Shown here piece by piece: positions 1-11,251 of a stretch of DNA of 64,000 nucleotides. The stretch is from positions 19,794,166 through 19,858,165 of the forward strand of contig JAJLRJ010000011.1 in the NCBI GenBank assembly GCA_024195265.1, written 5' to 3'. The position numbers and the translations under genes are program-made. Under the pieces are notes generated by a model. It ran no database searches, had not been told where the DNA came from, and saw nothing but the letters and a program-made list of their open reading frames with translations. Position 1 is the first letter of the stretch. Every line of letters begins with the position of its first letter. The stretch is from Dendrophyllia cribrosa. Its lineage: Eukaryota > Cnidaria > Anthozoa > Scleractinia > Dendrophylliidae.

Positions 1-134
1 GGACCTGAAAAATAATATTCAGACGTGTGGGAGCCTCTGCTCATTATCCATTGTTTTTCAAATTTACATGGTTCCGCCTAGGTGTTATCCAATTTCAGTT
101 AATTATGTAGATGAGGTTGAAGTGAATGAAGCGA

Positions 135-1049
135 CTACATTGGTATAAATTTGTTATTTATATATAATTTGTCCGGTTCAGCTTTGCTAAAGGATACCTT
201 CATTCCGTTTTTCTTCGTTTCCTTAAGCTTTGGCATCTGCTTTCTTCTCCTTTCTATTATTTCTTTTGGAAAATCCTCCAGTACTTTGATGTTGGAATCC
301 TGGAGGTTAAATGAAGCTCTTAACACAGCCTCTCGATCACAATATCAAAGAAAGCGGGCTATTATAGGTCTTGATTTGTTCTCTGAAGGTTTACCCAAGC
401 GGTGGACTCTTTGTAGTTCGATTGTACCAGCTGGATTTTCAAATCCTAGGGTTCCCTCCAAGAAGTCAAATAGCACTCTCTGAGTATCCTTCGCCTCGCC
501 GTCTATCGCGTCATTAAATTCTCTTTCTTCCAACCCAAAAAACTTTAAATTTTCTCGACGACTATAAGACTCAGCGTAAAGTTGCTTGGTATATAAATTG
601 TCATTCACTTCTTTTTGCTCCTTAATCATACCCTGAAGGTTTTCAAATTCCTTGTTAAACCAAGTCAAACTTTTGTCCATCTCTTTTATTTTGCTGTCAG
701 TAGTGCGCGCGTCACTTTGCAATTTTCCCACTTCGGATTCCATCTTCTCTACTTTCTTGCACATATCGTTAAGTTTGGCTTCGATATCATCAAGTTTTCC
801 AAGCTTAGCTAAAATTGTATCAAGTTGAGCAGTCACGTTGTCAACCATGTCTATAGTGGGTAATATTTTGTCTTCTTTATCCGTTTCCTCCTCGAACACT
901 TCTTGCGAGTCGCTATGGCGTCCTTCTAGATCTTCTGAGTTCTTGGGACGCTTGTCTAACGGCGAACTTGACACTGAATGCGATTCTGATCCACTAGAAC
1001 TGCTCCTTAAGAATAGCTTTCGCTTTATAGAGGAGAAAGTATCAGCCAT
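135..1049 (-). pseudogene. LINE (L1/Tx1-like) ORF1 protein, one in-frame stop
   Basis: The reverse strand reads an ORF1-type nucleic-acid chaperone of a non-LTR retrotransposon. It has a Ser-rich, charged N-terminus (about residues 1-65), a long heptad-rich coiled coil (about 75-175) and then the YSRRENL-FFGLEE signature that opens the RRM-like domain of such ORF1 proteins. The C-terminal part (KEIIERRRKQMP, FSKAEPDKLYI) continues in the same frame after a TGA at 345-347, giving about 304 codons in all. The start is the ATG at 1047-1049. The family role, RNA binding and RNP formation, is known for such proteins. The single stop means this copy is probably dead. No ORF2 is recognisable in bases 1-134. 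Confidence 0.7.
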
Positions 1050-1235
1050 AGGCGATTAAAAAGCCATAAAATGATGGATAAGAGCGGAGCTCTCGTCGAC
1101 ACGTCAAGCTTCGTTCATGCTTAGCAACCACTCGTTCTTAGAGTCCATTAGTGAGCCTTCTGCTACTTTGTTTATCCTAACACCTTCAGATATTTGTCTA
1201 AGCATAGTTCACTTTTAACATGTTAAAATAACAAT

Positions 1236-1876
1236 GGCTGCGGCCGCACTAGAGTAGTTAACCTGGTTATTTGCAATTAACTAATTAAAATTAACTGGTT
1301 TAACAAAATTCCTGTTGCGGCCGCGTATTTTTGGCGTTCACCGAATTTTAACCGTGTTAGCGGTTCCCATGGAAGTTAATTAAAGAATAATAGATTTTTT
1401 TAACCGGGTTAGGTTTATTTAAACCACCTCGCTAGGTAGTTTAGTGCAGGTTAACTTTCCGGATCTGTCAATCATCTTCGCTTACGCGGTAATTTTTGGC
1501 TTCCTAATGAATTCGTTGACCTTCGTGGGGACGACTTTCAATTTAAAATAGAGAAAGGAAAACAGTCGTGTGTTTATGTTCTCCACAAAACCTATAATTT
1601 GATCATTTGACGATGTTGTTTTGCAGGGAATAACAATAATATGTAAAATGCACGTGCAAAGGCATTGTTTTCGCTCATTAATCGTATTGTTTTGTGCAGC
1701 TCTCGCTAGCAAATGATAACATGATCTCTCACGTTCAAAGTTCAACCTGCTGAAGTGCGGCCGCTCAGAAAAATAAACTCGGTTATTTCACTTTTCACCG
1801 AGTTATTTTAACCGGGTTATTTTAACTGGGTTACTAAAAAAATAACCCAGTTAACTCACCAAGTGCGGCCGCAGCC
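1236..1876. mobile_element. Terminal-inverted-repeat element (MITE-like), GGCTGCGGCCGCACT ends
   Basis: The two ends are inverted copies: GGCTGCGGCCGCACT at 1236-1250 and its complement at 1862-1876. The match continues imperfectly inward for about 38 bp through GTTAACTGGGTTATT-like sequence. Two further GCGGCCGC sites lie inside (about 1316 and 1757), so two smaller elements may be nested. There is no coding potential for a transposase, so it would be non-autonomous. The target duplication is unclear. Confidence 0.55.
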
Positions 1877-4019
1877 AATGAAAAAACCTAAAAAATAATT
1901 TGGGCAAAATGCTTCCCGTCTCTGCTCCCCCTACCCCTACCAGTAAAATACAGGAATTTCAAATGAATGTCATCGGTTTTTACTCCAACAACCCTATTTT
2001 CACTGGTCTCACCTGCACTTCTATAATGAGAATGGGAGCCCTAGCGTCCTTTCCCTAAGCACCGGGAAATATGACACCAGACAAACCAACAATAACCAAA
2101 CCAGGATCGCCCATACTCAAAGACGAAGTAGGCCATTACTCAAACCCAAGTTCCCCACACTAAAAAACGAAGCCCAAAACTGAAGAACCTCTGCCAACTT
2201 GATGTAATACAGGGCGATTTGACCATTCTTTAAACGAACATGGGACATGACGTCTGCCAATCGTGCTCTGGATAAAGCAAGAGTAATAGCACAGCCAGAA
2301 CGCAAGCTGTGGAGCGGAGATGAGGGGTTGAATGAGAACATATCGAAACAAAATGAAATAGGGAATGCTAGGGGAAATATAAAAGAATACCTAAAAGCTA
2401 AACCAGCCCGGCGAATGGCGGCCCTGGTGCCCGGTAATCCGAGAGGGTCATGAGTAACCCTTTCCAGGCACCGCCATTAAAAGGGAAAAAAGGTGTTTGA
2501 GGTAACCCATCCCCATCAACCAGGCGGGTAAAATAAAAAATTGTGGTTGCAAAAAACTGTTAAGGTTACTGTAAACCTTTTTGGTCCCATTTAGCATAAT
2601 TTTATTTTTTTGAATTTCTGTAAAGATATAACATTAATCTAGAAAATACTGAAAGAAGTTTTGCAAAATTCTTAAAAGAACTCGAGATATTCGTAAAAAA
2701 GAGTTTCAAGAGAATAGTTGATAAGTAGCTATGGGTGTGATAATCCGATAATCTCTTTCCGGAGTGCAGCGCCTTCTTGTACTTTTCCCGCTAAACTTTA
2801 TCCGCGGGATCTCGCATTACATGTTATATGCATATTTTGTTTACATTGCAATGCGGAGCGCATTTTGCATTATCATAGCGTATTCTATTGTAGCGTCATA
2901 GCGTATTCTCCCCGGCCATTTTTCATGTTTCACACGGTCGTCTACGCTTGTTCCAATTCCTGAAGATTTACAATTTGACCATTAAAGCCAAAGTGGAAAT
3001 TTTAGGTTAGCAGAATTGTAGAGATCACGAGTGTAAAGAACCGCGGCGAAGTGTAAAAGAATAATAAATGAATGAATAGCTTACTCGCTTGCATTTTCTA
3101 CTGATACCAGCACGTGTTTTCGGTCAATTTTCGCGGCCACGTCTGTTGTGTTTTCATTTCTTTAAAAACTCTCACTGGCCCTTTTCGCTCATTTGTTTTC
3201 ACGACAATTTTGCTGCGTTTTCGTTACGTTCTTTCCGCTCATTTGGGTTTGCACAGCTGTTTGCAGTTGCGCGAAACTTCGCCGTTTTTTCTATGGTTTT
3301 ACCCTTTAAATAACTTGACTAATCGGCGGTTAATCGAATTCACATACACTGCTGTGTGACGATACTCTTCATGGGGTTCTTTGTTTCATTTCATTGGTTG
3401 GCGGCACGACCACGATGAAAGCCGCTTTAATGAGGTGTGAAAACAGTGAAAATCTTTCAAGGCCAAAAACTTGAAGTTTGTTTTTGCGAGAATGGCCTCT
3501 GTTCAAATGAATTAATAGGGTATGTAGATTTATCAGATTTTCACGAAACTTGGCCAGTATGTTTGCTGGGTATTTATGCACCAAAGTGTATGGGGCTTTT
3601 ATGAAATTCCAAATACTTTTCTCGTGGCGCCCCAAAGTGCGACGCGCATAGAACAATTTTCTATTGTCAAACTTCAAAGTGGATTAACTCGAGAACCAAT
3701 GAAGATATCGAAAAAGCCTCACACACTTTATTAGGCCATTAACTCTCGAGTGACACGGACCAGTTTGTTTTGATTTTCGCGCTAACACGGAAGCTGGTAA
3801 TTCAGTGAAGCAAACACCGTCGGTTTTGTGTTTAAGGCTCGCATGCGCTTAACTAAAGAAAAAACAGGAAAAATAAAAGCTATTTTCGGAATCTACAATT
3901 TATTAGCTTTACAGTGATATATAGTTTTCTGGGGTTTCGTTAAAAATAGAGCGCGTACGAAAGATTTTCGGGAAGGCACCCTCGAAGGTTTACAGTAACC
4001 TTAACCGACTCACAATAAA
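1877..4019. other. Gene-less stretch
   Basis: I see no supportable gene, RNA or element here. Open frames are short, without recognisable motifs. The DNA is AT-rich single-copy-looking sequence up to the hairpin array that starts near 4020. Confidence 0.5.
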
Positions 4020-4022
4020 CAT

Positions 4023-4152
4023 GCGGGACTATAAAATTAATAGTATTAACCCAGAATAAATAAACGGGATCTGCTGTTAACCCGTAGAATCAAAATTAGT
4101 AGGACTAAAACCGTTACCCACAACATGCAAGCGGGACTGTCTGTTAATCCGC
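4023..4152. repeat. Array of short self-complementary units (left array)
   Basis: Units of 20-24 bases have complementary ends around a GTTAA-containing loop: CGGG...CCCG at 4065-4084, GTAGG...CCCAC near 4099-4122 and GCGGG...TCCGC at 4131-4152. The same units recur at 17549-17837 and, decayed, near 18350-18440. The unit at 4065-4084 is identical to the one at 17588-17607. The array abuts the first base of the duplicated Helentron unit. Confidence 0.6.
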
Positions 4153-4425
4153 AAAACTATATACTATATTAGGACCTGTGCTATGGACTAAGCTACCATC
4201 CCGTATTAGGACTTCACAATCACTAGCGGGTTTTAAGAGGGCAGTTAGGGGACTGGATTTGGAGACGCTAATGGACGGTGGTGGCTGCGTGGGCTGCTCG
4301 GTTTGCAGCGCATGATTGTCAGTTATATCCTCATTTGGCTCAGATTATCCCCCCGTCTGTTATTGTCTGTGCATCATGGTGCCCTGACCTGATTCAGCTG
4401 ACCACAAGTTTTATTTATTTAATTA

Positions 4426-4466
<41 letters not shown>

Positions 4467-6481
4467 TGACACTTAAAAATATATATAAATATATATTCGT
4501 CCTTTGTGTTTATATGGTATACGTGATGACAGGCGGCAAATGGTTTTTAAGGTGTGTACAGTAGCATTTTACAAACTCTACTGTACCCACCTCGAGAACT
4601 GTTTGCCGCCTATCGTCACGTATGTGATATAAACATAAAGGACGAATATATATTTATATATATTTTGAGGTGTCAATATTTTTGCAAAACGGTGTATATA
4701 TATACACCTCCTACTACTACTCTCACCTCCGGCAAAAAACAGCGTGCCTATCTCAAAGCAAAAATTACAGAGAAATCACTGAGAATTAACTGAGATACAC
4801 CTGAATTAACTTATCTGGCAATTTCTTAACAACTTAACCTATCATTGCTGCTGTGAAGATCATATTATTTGCCTGAGAATACTCAACTGAGGAAATTGTT
4901 TGAGATCAGAATTTCGAAAGGTAAGACAACTATTACATGTAACATCTTGAGTAATTACTCATTTTGCTTTCATAGTACTTTATACGAACCTATAGCGTTG
5001 TTACCTGAGTTTTGAGCGAAGCAAATAAGCATATCCAAGGTTCTAATTATTTGTTTTGGTCGACAAAAAAACACTCGTTGTCTCGCTGGTAAAACATCTG
5101 GTATCATGGCGCTTACTTCGACGTATCATGATCAGATTTGTGGTAAATATTTAGAGAAGACGCCTGTTGAATTCAGTAGCGAATTGTGCTTGGTGTCGAA
5201 CTCTCGATCTTGTTATGAGAAGTTCCATGCTAAGAAGCGGGTTTCACGAGTTCGTTCACGTGAACCAAGCAGAATACCCATCAAAGAACTTATGCGTGTT
5301 TTTAGAAAGAGCAGAAAGTTCAGAAGACAAGCTCGAAAAAATATATTAAGAACTTTTCCGCAGTCTTCAAAAATCCATTGTTATACCAATTATTTTAACT
5401 GCTCTTGTGGTAAAGGGAACCCCTTCAGAACTGGTCTGAACTGGAAGAATAAACATGTTAAAATGAACGAGAGAAAGAATTTGAATCATTGTAAACTAAA
5501 CCTTGCAGAATCAACTAAGGCACATGTTCTATCCACCAGAAACAACAAAGCTAACAAAAGAATTGCTGTTTTTACGTAAGCACAGACTTTCCACAGAACA
5601 GACTGCGTATACCAAAGACCCAGGATGACCTTGACGAATTAGAGGCTGACAGTACAGACATCTTCAAGTCTAATATTATTGAGCGTTATAGTAACAGACC
5701 AAAGTCATATGTATCTGTTGATAAACTATGCTTAGCAGAGTTTGCTGCTTCTTATTACAATGATTATAAAATTCCAAGTGATGAAACAAGTGATTGACAG
5801 CCAGATATTCTTACTGATGCAGTGGCTCAATCACAACATACCAATTCAAGTACCACAGAATCACTGCCAGATAAGATAAGATTATTAGTTACCAATGAAG
5901 TTATGAAGTGCAGTAAAGTTAGAGCTGTTGTAAGATTTCATACACCCAACAAAAGAAAAGAACCTGAGAAGTTTTTTCATCATTTACTCATGCTATATTT
6001 TCCATGGAGAGATGAACTTGCAGACCTCATTGGCAGTGATCAAACATATGCATCAAAGTTCTATGAAAATAATGTACAAGCTGTTGTTGATAGTAATAGA
6101 GCAAAGTTTGAAAAAAACGCTGATGCAGTGTCTGAAGCCCTTGAATTCCTTAGAAATAATGGACTTGGTAACCTACGCTCATATGATTCTCTCAATGATC
6201 AAGAAAATTCAGACATGCAAAGTGATTTGGAAAGTGATGTGCTACTTGATGAATCATTTCATGAGCAATTACCTGAACATCTTGCACACTCATTGTCTGC
6301 ACAGTCTAATCAACCACCTGATGCAATTGTAGCTTTTTCACACCCTTCAGATATTTCAGATGACTTGCTTCGTGAATCCGTAAGATCTCTCAATATCAAG
6401 CAGCGCCATGCATTTAACGCTGTTTTGACATGGTGTAGAACTAAAATTATACAAAATAATAGCAAGCAACCAAATGAAATG
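4153..6481 (+). mobile_element. Internally deleted Helentron unit
   Basis: Bases 4153-5573 repeat 6482-7927 almost perfectly. Bases 5571-6481 repeat 11001-11911 with one mismatch that I can see (in the codon near 6450). The unit is therefore the 5' part of the neighbouring Helentron joined directly to the end of its Rep and start of its helicase, skipping about 3.1 kb. It contains the small basic N-terminal frame (5106-5573) and a 232-codon helicase N-terminal frame (5822-6520) that ends just before the Walker A region. The unit is non-functional by itself. The near-identity says the duplication is recent, or is an assembly artefact. Confidence 0.75.
4431..4462. repeat. (TA)n microsatellite, short allele
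   Basis: A TA dinucleotide run lies in the 5' region of the deleted Helentron unit. The corresponding run in the second unit (about 6763-6820) is 28 bases longer, the main length difference between the duplicated blocks. Confidence 0.85.
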
Positions 6482-6754
6482 AAAACTATATACTATATTA
6501 GGACCTGTGCTATGGACTAAGCTACCATCCCGTATTAGGACTTCACAATCACTAGCGGGTTTTAAGAGGGCAGTTAGGGGACTGGATTTGGAGACGCTAA
6601 TGGACGGTGGTGGCTGCGTGGGCTGCTCGGTTTGCAGCGCATGATTGTCAGTTATATCCTCATTTGGCTCAGATTATCCCCCCGTCTGTTATTGTCTGTG
6701 CATCATGGTGCCCTGACCTGATTCAGCTGACCACAAGTTTTATTTATTTAATTA

Positions 6755-6762
<8 letters not shown>

Positions 6763-6820
<58 letters not shown>
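6763..6820. repeat. (TA)n microsatellite, long allele
   Basis: About 29 TA units, followed at once by AAATTGACAC as in the first unit. The run is 28 bases longer than its twin near 4431-4462. Confidence 0.85.
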
Positions 6821-6823
<3 letters not shown>

Positions 6824-7462
6824 TGACACTTAAAAATATATATAAATATATATTCGTCCTTTGTGTTTATATGGTATACGTGATGACAGGCGGCAAATGG
6901 TTTTTAAGGTGTGTACAGTAGCATTTTACAAACTCTACTGTACCCACCTCGAGAACTGTTTGCCGCCTATCGTCACGTATGTGATATAAACATAAAGGAC
7001 GAATATATATTTATATATATTTTGAGGTGTCAATATTTTTGCAAAACGGTGTATATATATACACCTCCTACTACTACTCTCACCTCCGGCAAAAAACAGC
7101 GTGCCTATCTCAAAGCAAAAATTACAGAGAAATCACTGAGAATTAACTGAGATACACCTGAATTAACTTATCTGGCAATTTCTTAACAACTTAACCTATC
7201 ATTGCTGCTGTGAAGATCATATTATTTGCCTGAGAATACTCAACTGAGGAAATTGTTTGAGATCAGAATTTCGAAAGGTAAGACAACTATTACATGTAAC
7301 ATCTTGAGTAATTACTCATTTTGCTTTCATAGTACTTTATACGAACCTATAGCGTTGTTACCTGAGTTTTGAGCGAAGCAAATAAGCATATCCAAGGTTC
7401 TAATTATTTGTTTTGGTCGACAAAAAAACACTCGTTGTCTCGCTGGTAAAACATCTGGTATC

Positions 7463-7972
7463 ATGGCGCTTACTTCGACGTATCATGATCAGATTTGTGG
7501 TAAATATTTAGAGAAGACGCCTGTTGAATTCAGTAGCGAATTGTGCTTGGTGTCGAACTCTCGATCTTGTTATGAGAAGTTCCATGCTAAGAAGCGGGTT
7601 TCACGAGTTCGTTCACGTGAACCAAGCAGAATACCCATCAAAGAACTTATGCGTGTTTTTAGAAAGAGCAGAAAGTTCAGAAGACAAGCTCGAAAAAATA
7701 TATTAAGAACTTTTCCGCAGTCTTCAAAAATCCATTGTTATACCAATTATTTTAACTGCTCTTGTGGTAAAGGGAACCCCTTCAGAACTGGTCTGAACTG
7801 GAAGAATAAACATGTTAAAATGAACGAGAGAAAGAATTTGAATCATTGTAAACTAAACCTTGCAGAATCAACTAAGGCACATGTTCTATCCACCAGAAAC
7901 AACAAAGCTAACAAAAGAATTGCTGTTTTCAAGAGCCTCAATCAGAGAACTATAAAACAAAGTACGAGATAG
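7463..7972 (+). CDS. Small basic protein at the 5' end of the Helentron
   Basis: A 169-codon frame starts at ATG 7463. It is strongly basic: an Arg/Lys-rich stretch lies around residues 40-90 (VRSREPSR, RKSRKFRRQARKN) and Cys pairs lie near NCSCGKG. The first 156 codons are repeated exactly at 5106-5573 in the deleted unit. I do not recognise a domain. It may be the first exon or N-terminal part of the Helentron protein, because the next coding segment (from about 7972) lies in another frame; I cannot decide between an intron and a frameshift. Confidence 0.4.
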   Translation: MALTSTYHDQICGKYLEKTPVEFSSELCLVSNSRSCYEKFHAKKRVSRVRSREPSRIPIKELMRVFRKSRKFRRQARKNILRTFPQSSKIHCYTNYFNCSCGKGNPFRTGLNWKNKHVKMNERKNLNHCKLNLAESTKAHVLSTRNNKANKRIAVFKSLNQRTIKQSTR

Positions 7973-8085
7973 TGTTTCTTAGATGTTTATGTGAACTGTC
8001 TACCAAGGAAAAGATGCAAATATTAAGGAAACATAAATCTGCCGCGGAAAATGCATCAATTGCAAAGAGAAGGGGAGAAAAATAC

Positions 8086-8445
8086 AGCTCAATGGATCCA
8101 GAGAAAAAAAAGAACTTCTTTCAAATTATGCTGAGAAGTACAGGTCAATGGATCCACACAAAAAAGAACAACTTCTTTCAAATAATGCTGAAAAGTACAG
8201 GTTAAAAGATCCACATAAAAAAAAGAAAACCTTCTTTCAAATTATGCTGAAAAGTACAGGTCAATGGATCCACAGGAAAAAGAAAACCTTTTTTTAAATA
8301 ATGCTGAAAAGTACACGTCAATGGATCCACAGAAAAAAGAAAACCTATTGTCAAATAATGCTGAAAAGTACAGGTCAATGGACCCACAGAAAAAAGAAAA
8401 CCTTCTTTCAAATAATGCTGAAAAGTACAGGTCAATGGATTTCTA
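8086..8445 (+). repeat. Coding tandem repeat, about seven units of 57-60 bp
   Basis: Each unit runs AAGTACAGGTCAATGGATCC...ATGCTGA and encodes a 19-residue Lys/Asn-rich peptide of the form KYRSMDPQKKENLLSNNAE. Unit lengths of 57 and 59 come from slippage in A-runs, so successive units fall out of frame. The degenerate SMD/HDMEPEAKRQK repeats continue to about 8590. In Helitron-type proteins such charged repeats precede the DUF6570-like domain; the function is unknown. Confidence 0.7.
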
Positions 8446-9260
8446 AAAAGAAACAAAATTTCAAATCAATGGACAATGAAGAAAAACGTGAACTTCTTTA
8501 TAAAACAAAGCAAAAGTATCATGACATGGAACCAGAAGCTAAAAGACAGAAAATTGACAGTGCAAAGAATAAGTATCATGACATGGATGCCAACATAAAA
8601 GAACAGCAGAAAGAGGCAAGAAAAGTTAAGGCCAACCAGACACACAGCTTAGACCATTATATTACAATATTTAAACAGAAAATTAGAGAAGGGTCGTACT
8701 ATATATGTTCAGTCTGTAATAGAATACTTTATAGGAAATCAGTTTTTATATTAGTAAAGAGCAAATATAAAACCCGACATCTTTTTATGGATACAAACTC
8801 GTTTGATGGCAAAGAATACATCTGTAAAACCTGCCATTCCAAGGTTTTAAAGGGAAGTATCCCATGTCAAGCTGTCTATTATAATTTGTATTTAGATGAA
8901 ATCCCCCAAGAACTCTCCACACTTGAGAAACTGGAAAAAATTTGAATAGCGCAGAGAATAGTTTTTGAAAAGATTGTGGTTATGCCAAAAGGCCAACAAA
9001 GAAAGATTAAAGGTGCAATTTGCAATCTTCCTGTTGATTGTGAACAGACTTGTAAAGTTCTACCCCGTCCACCTTCAAGCTCTGGAATAATAATGTTGAA
9101 ACTAAAAAGGAAACTAGAATTTAGAGGTCATGTCTATTTTCAAGCTGTGCGGCCACAGTTGTTATTAAATGCATTAAACTGGCTTAAGACACACAATGCA
9201 TTGTATAAAGACATAACTATTGACATAGAAAACATTGACAGAACATTTACAGTCATGTGA
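8301..9260 (+). pseudogene. Helentron N-terminal region: charged repeats plus DUF6570-like domain
   Basis: The frame starts within the tandem repeats, then passes a Cys-rich stretch (ICSVCNRILY ... CKTCHSK), a CxxC/CxxC zinc-finger-like motif. It continues through a TGA at 8943-8945 into VVMPKGQ..KGAICNLPVD...VLPRP, KLKRKLEFRGHV and ALNWLK, which resemble the DUF6570 domain found upstream of Helitron Rep domains. The frame ends at 9260 by a frameshift, and the reading continues from 9235 in another frame. The role is likely a DNA-binding accessory region of the transposase. Confidence 0.6.
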
Positions 9261-9735
9261 AGACAATTTGGATTCAGATGCAAATGTTAAAGGTCTCACA
9301 GGTGTTGAGAGCTGCAGTAATGTTTTGACTGATGAATCTTGTGAGGAGATTGATGATCCATTAAATGAACATAGATTACCATTCAGTGAGACCTGTTTAC
9401 AGTCTCTAATTCCAGATTATCCTGTTATTGAAGAAAGGAATAAAAACATTTTGTCCATGGGGAATGAAATATATAATATAGCACCAGGTGAGAATAAGCA
9501 CCCTGTATCATTTATGACAGACAGTCAGTGTGAAGAGCTAGCATTTCCAAACTTATTTCCAAAGGGAAGATTTGGTTTTACAGCTGAAAGAAACATTAAA
9601 CTGAGCCCAGTAAAATACTTCAATGCACGACTTCTACATTATAGTGGACGATTTGCAACAAATCCTGAGTACTTTTTTTTGCGCAGTATATTATCGAACA
9701 AAAGAAAGTATCAGATAGTATCAATATTGCCATGA
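9235..9735 (+). pseudogene. Linker and start of the Helitron-like N-terminal domain
   Basis: This acidic linker leads into YNIAPGENKHPVSFMTD and CEELAFPNLFPKGRFGF, which match the conserved entry to the Helitron helicase-like N-terminal domain. The frame is lost in an eight-T run near 9670 just before the residues that should lead into the Rep core, and the reading resumes in the frame of the 9764 ORF. Confidence 0.6.
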
Positions 9736-9763
9736 AAAAAATTAGTGGTCGACCGGTCAGCAA

Positions 9764-11227
9764 ATGACGGCCTCTTCAATAAGAACAGACAAACAGAGTT
9801 TACAGAATCTCATTTGCAAAGACCAAGCTTATTTATTCATAAGGCAGATTCCAGGCTCTCCACCATACTGGCAAAAGTTTATGTTTGAAGTGGTGGCTAT
9901 GGTCAAGCAGCTTGGCATTCCAACTTGGTTTATGACTTTGTCTTGTGCTGATCTTAGATGGCCTGAGCTATTTCAAATTATTGCACGAACTCAAGGGATA
10001 AACATGACTGATGAACAAGTTGAAGCTTTGTCATATAATGAGAAGTGCTCAATGCTAAATTTAAATCCTGTTGTTGTTGCAAAGCATTTCCAGTACCGGG
10101 TTGAAACGTTTTTCAAAGAAGTCTTGATGACCAATGCCAATCCAATTGGTAAGATAATTTATTATGCTCTCAGAATTGAATTTCAGATGAGAGGATCTCC
10201 TCACCTGCATGCGCTAATCTGGACTTCGGATTGTCCAACACTTACATATGACAACATACAAGCCTACACAGAATTTGTAGACCAGCATGTCCAGGCCTTC
10301 CTTCCAAATAAGGATGCTGATTCAAAACTACATGAGTTGGTTGCCACCTACCAGAAACACACTCATTCTAAAACATGTAGAAAGTACAAAAACATATCAT
10401 GCCGTTTCAATTTTGGTCAGTTTTTCACACATAAGACTATGGTAGCAAAGCCTCTCTCAGATGATTTAAGCGAGGAGGTGAAAACTAGCACACTTACCAG
10501 ACGAGCTGACATTCTCAGAACGGTTAAGACCAGAATTAACGAAATTTTGGACCCAGCTAAATCTGAGTATAACTCAAATTTAACCATTGAACAAATTTTG
10601 ACAAGTGCTGGTGTTTCTGAACAAGATTATTACTGGGCATTGTCTATTTCTGGTGATTCGGATTACGAGTTGCATCTCAAACGACCACCAGACAGTTGTT
10701 TTATCAACAACTATTTTATTGCTGGGATCAAAGCATTTTCTGCAAATGTGGATCTTCAGCCAGTATTTAATCACTACAAATGTATAACATACATCTGTTC
10801 ATATTTTTCAAAGGATGAAACTAAATGTTCTCAGGCTATTACAAATGCTGCAAAAGAAGCAAGAAATTGTAATTTAAATGTCAGAGACAGTCTGAGGAAA
10901 ATAGGTGCTGCTTTCCTCTCTACCAGAGAAGTAAGTGCACAGGAATGTGTGTACAGATGCATGCCGGAACTTTGGTTGAGGAAAGTATTTCCAAAAACAC
11001 TTTACGTAAGCACAGACTTTCCACAGAACAGACTGCGTATACCAAAGACCCAGGATGACCTTGACGAATTAGAGGCTGACAGTACAGACATCTTCAAGTC
11101 TAATATTATTGAGCGTTATAGTAACAGACCAAAGTCATATGTATCTGTTGATAAACTATGCTTAGCAGAGTTTGCTGCTTCTTATTACAATGATTATAAA
11201 ATTCCAAGTGATGAAACAAGTGATTGA
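9764..11227 (+). pseudogene. Helentron Rep (HUH endonuclease) domain
   Basis: The 487 codons hold the rolling-circle replication initiator. TWFMTLSCADLRWPE (residues 54-68) is motif 1. RGSPHLHALIW (143-153) carries the HLH metal-binding pair of the HUH motif. ITYICSYFSK (341-350) holds two Tyr four apart, as in the Y2 catalytic motif. In the family this enzyme nicks and religates the transposon strand. The frame ends in TGA 11225-11227 and continues in the same phase into the helicase frame at 11252, so Rep and helicase were one polypeptide now broken by a stop. Confidence 0.8.
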
Positions 11228-11251
11228 CAGCCAGATATTCTTACTGATGCA

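Noticed and set aside
8086..8445. CRISPR-like regular repeats
   Set aside because: Units are contiguous with no spacers and encode a repeated peptide inside a Helentron gene; the genome is eukaryotic.
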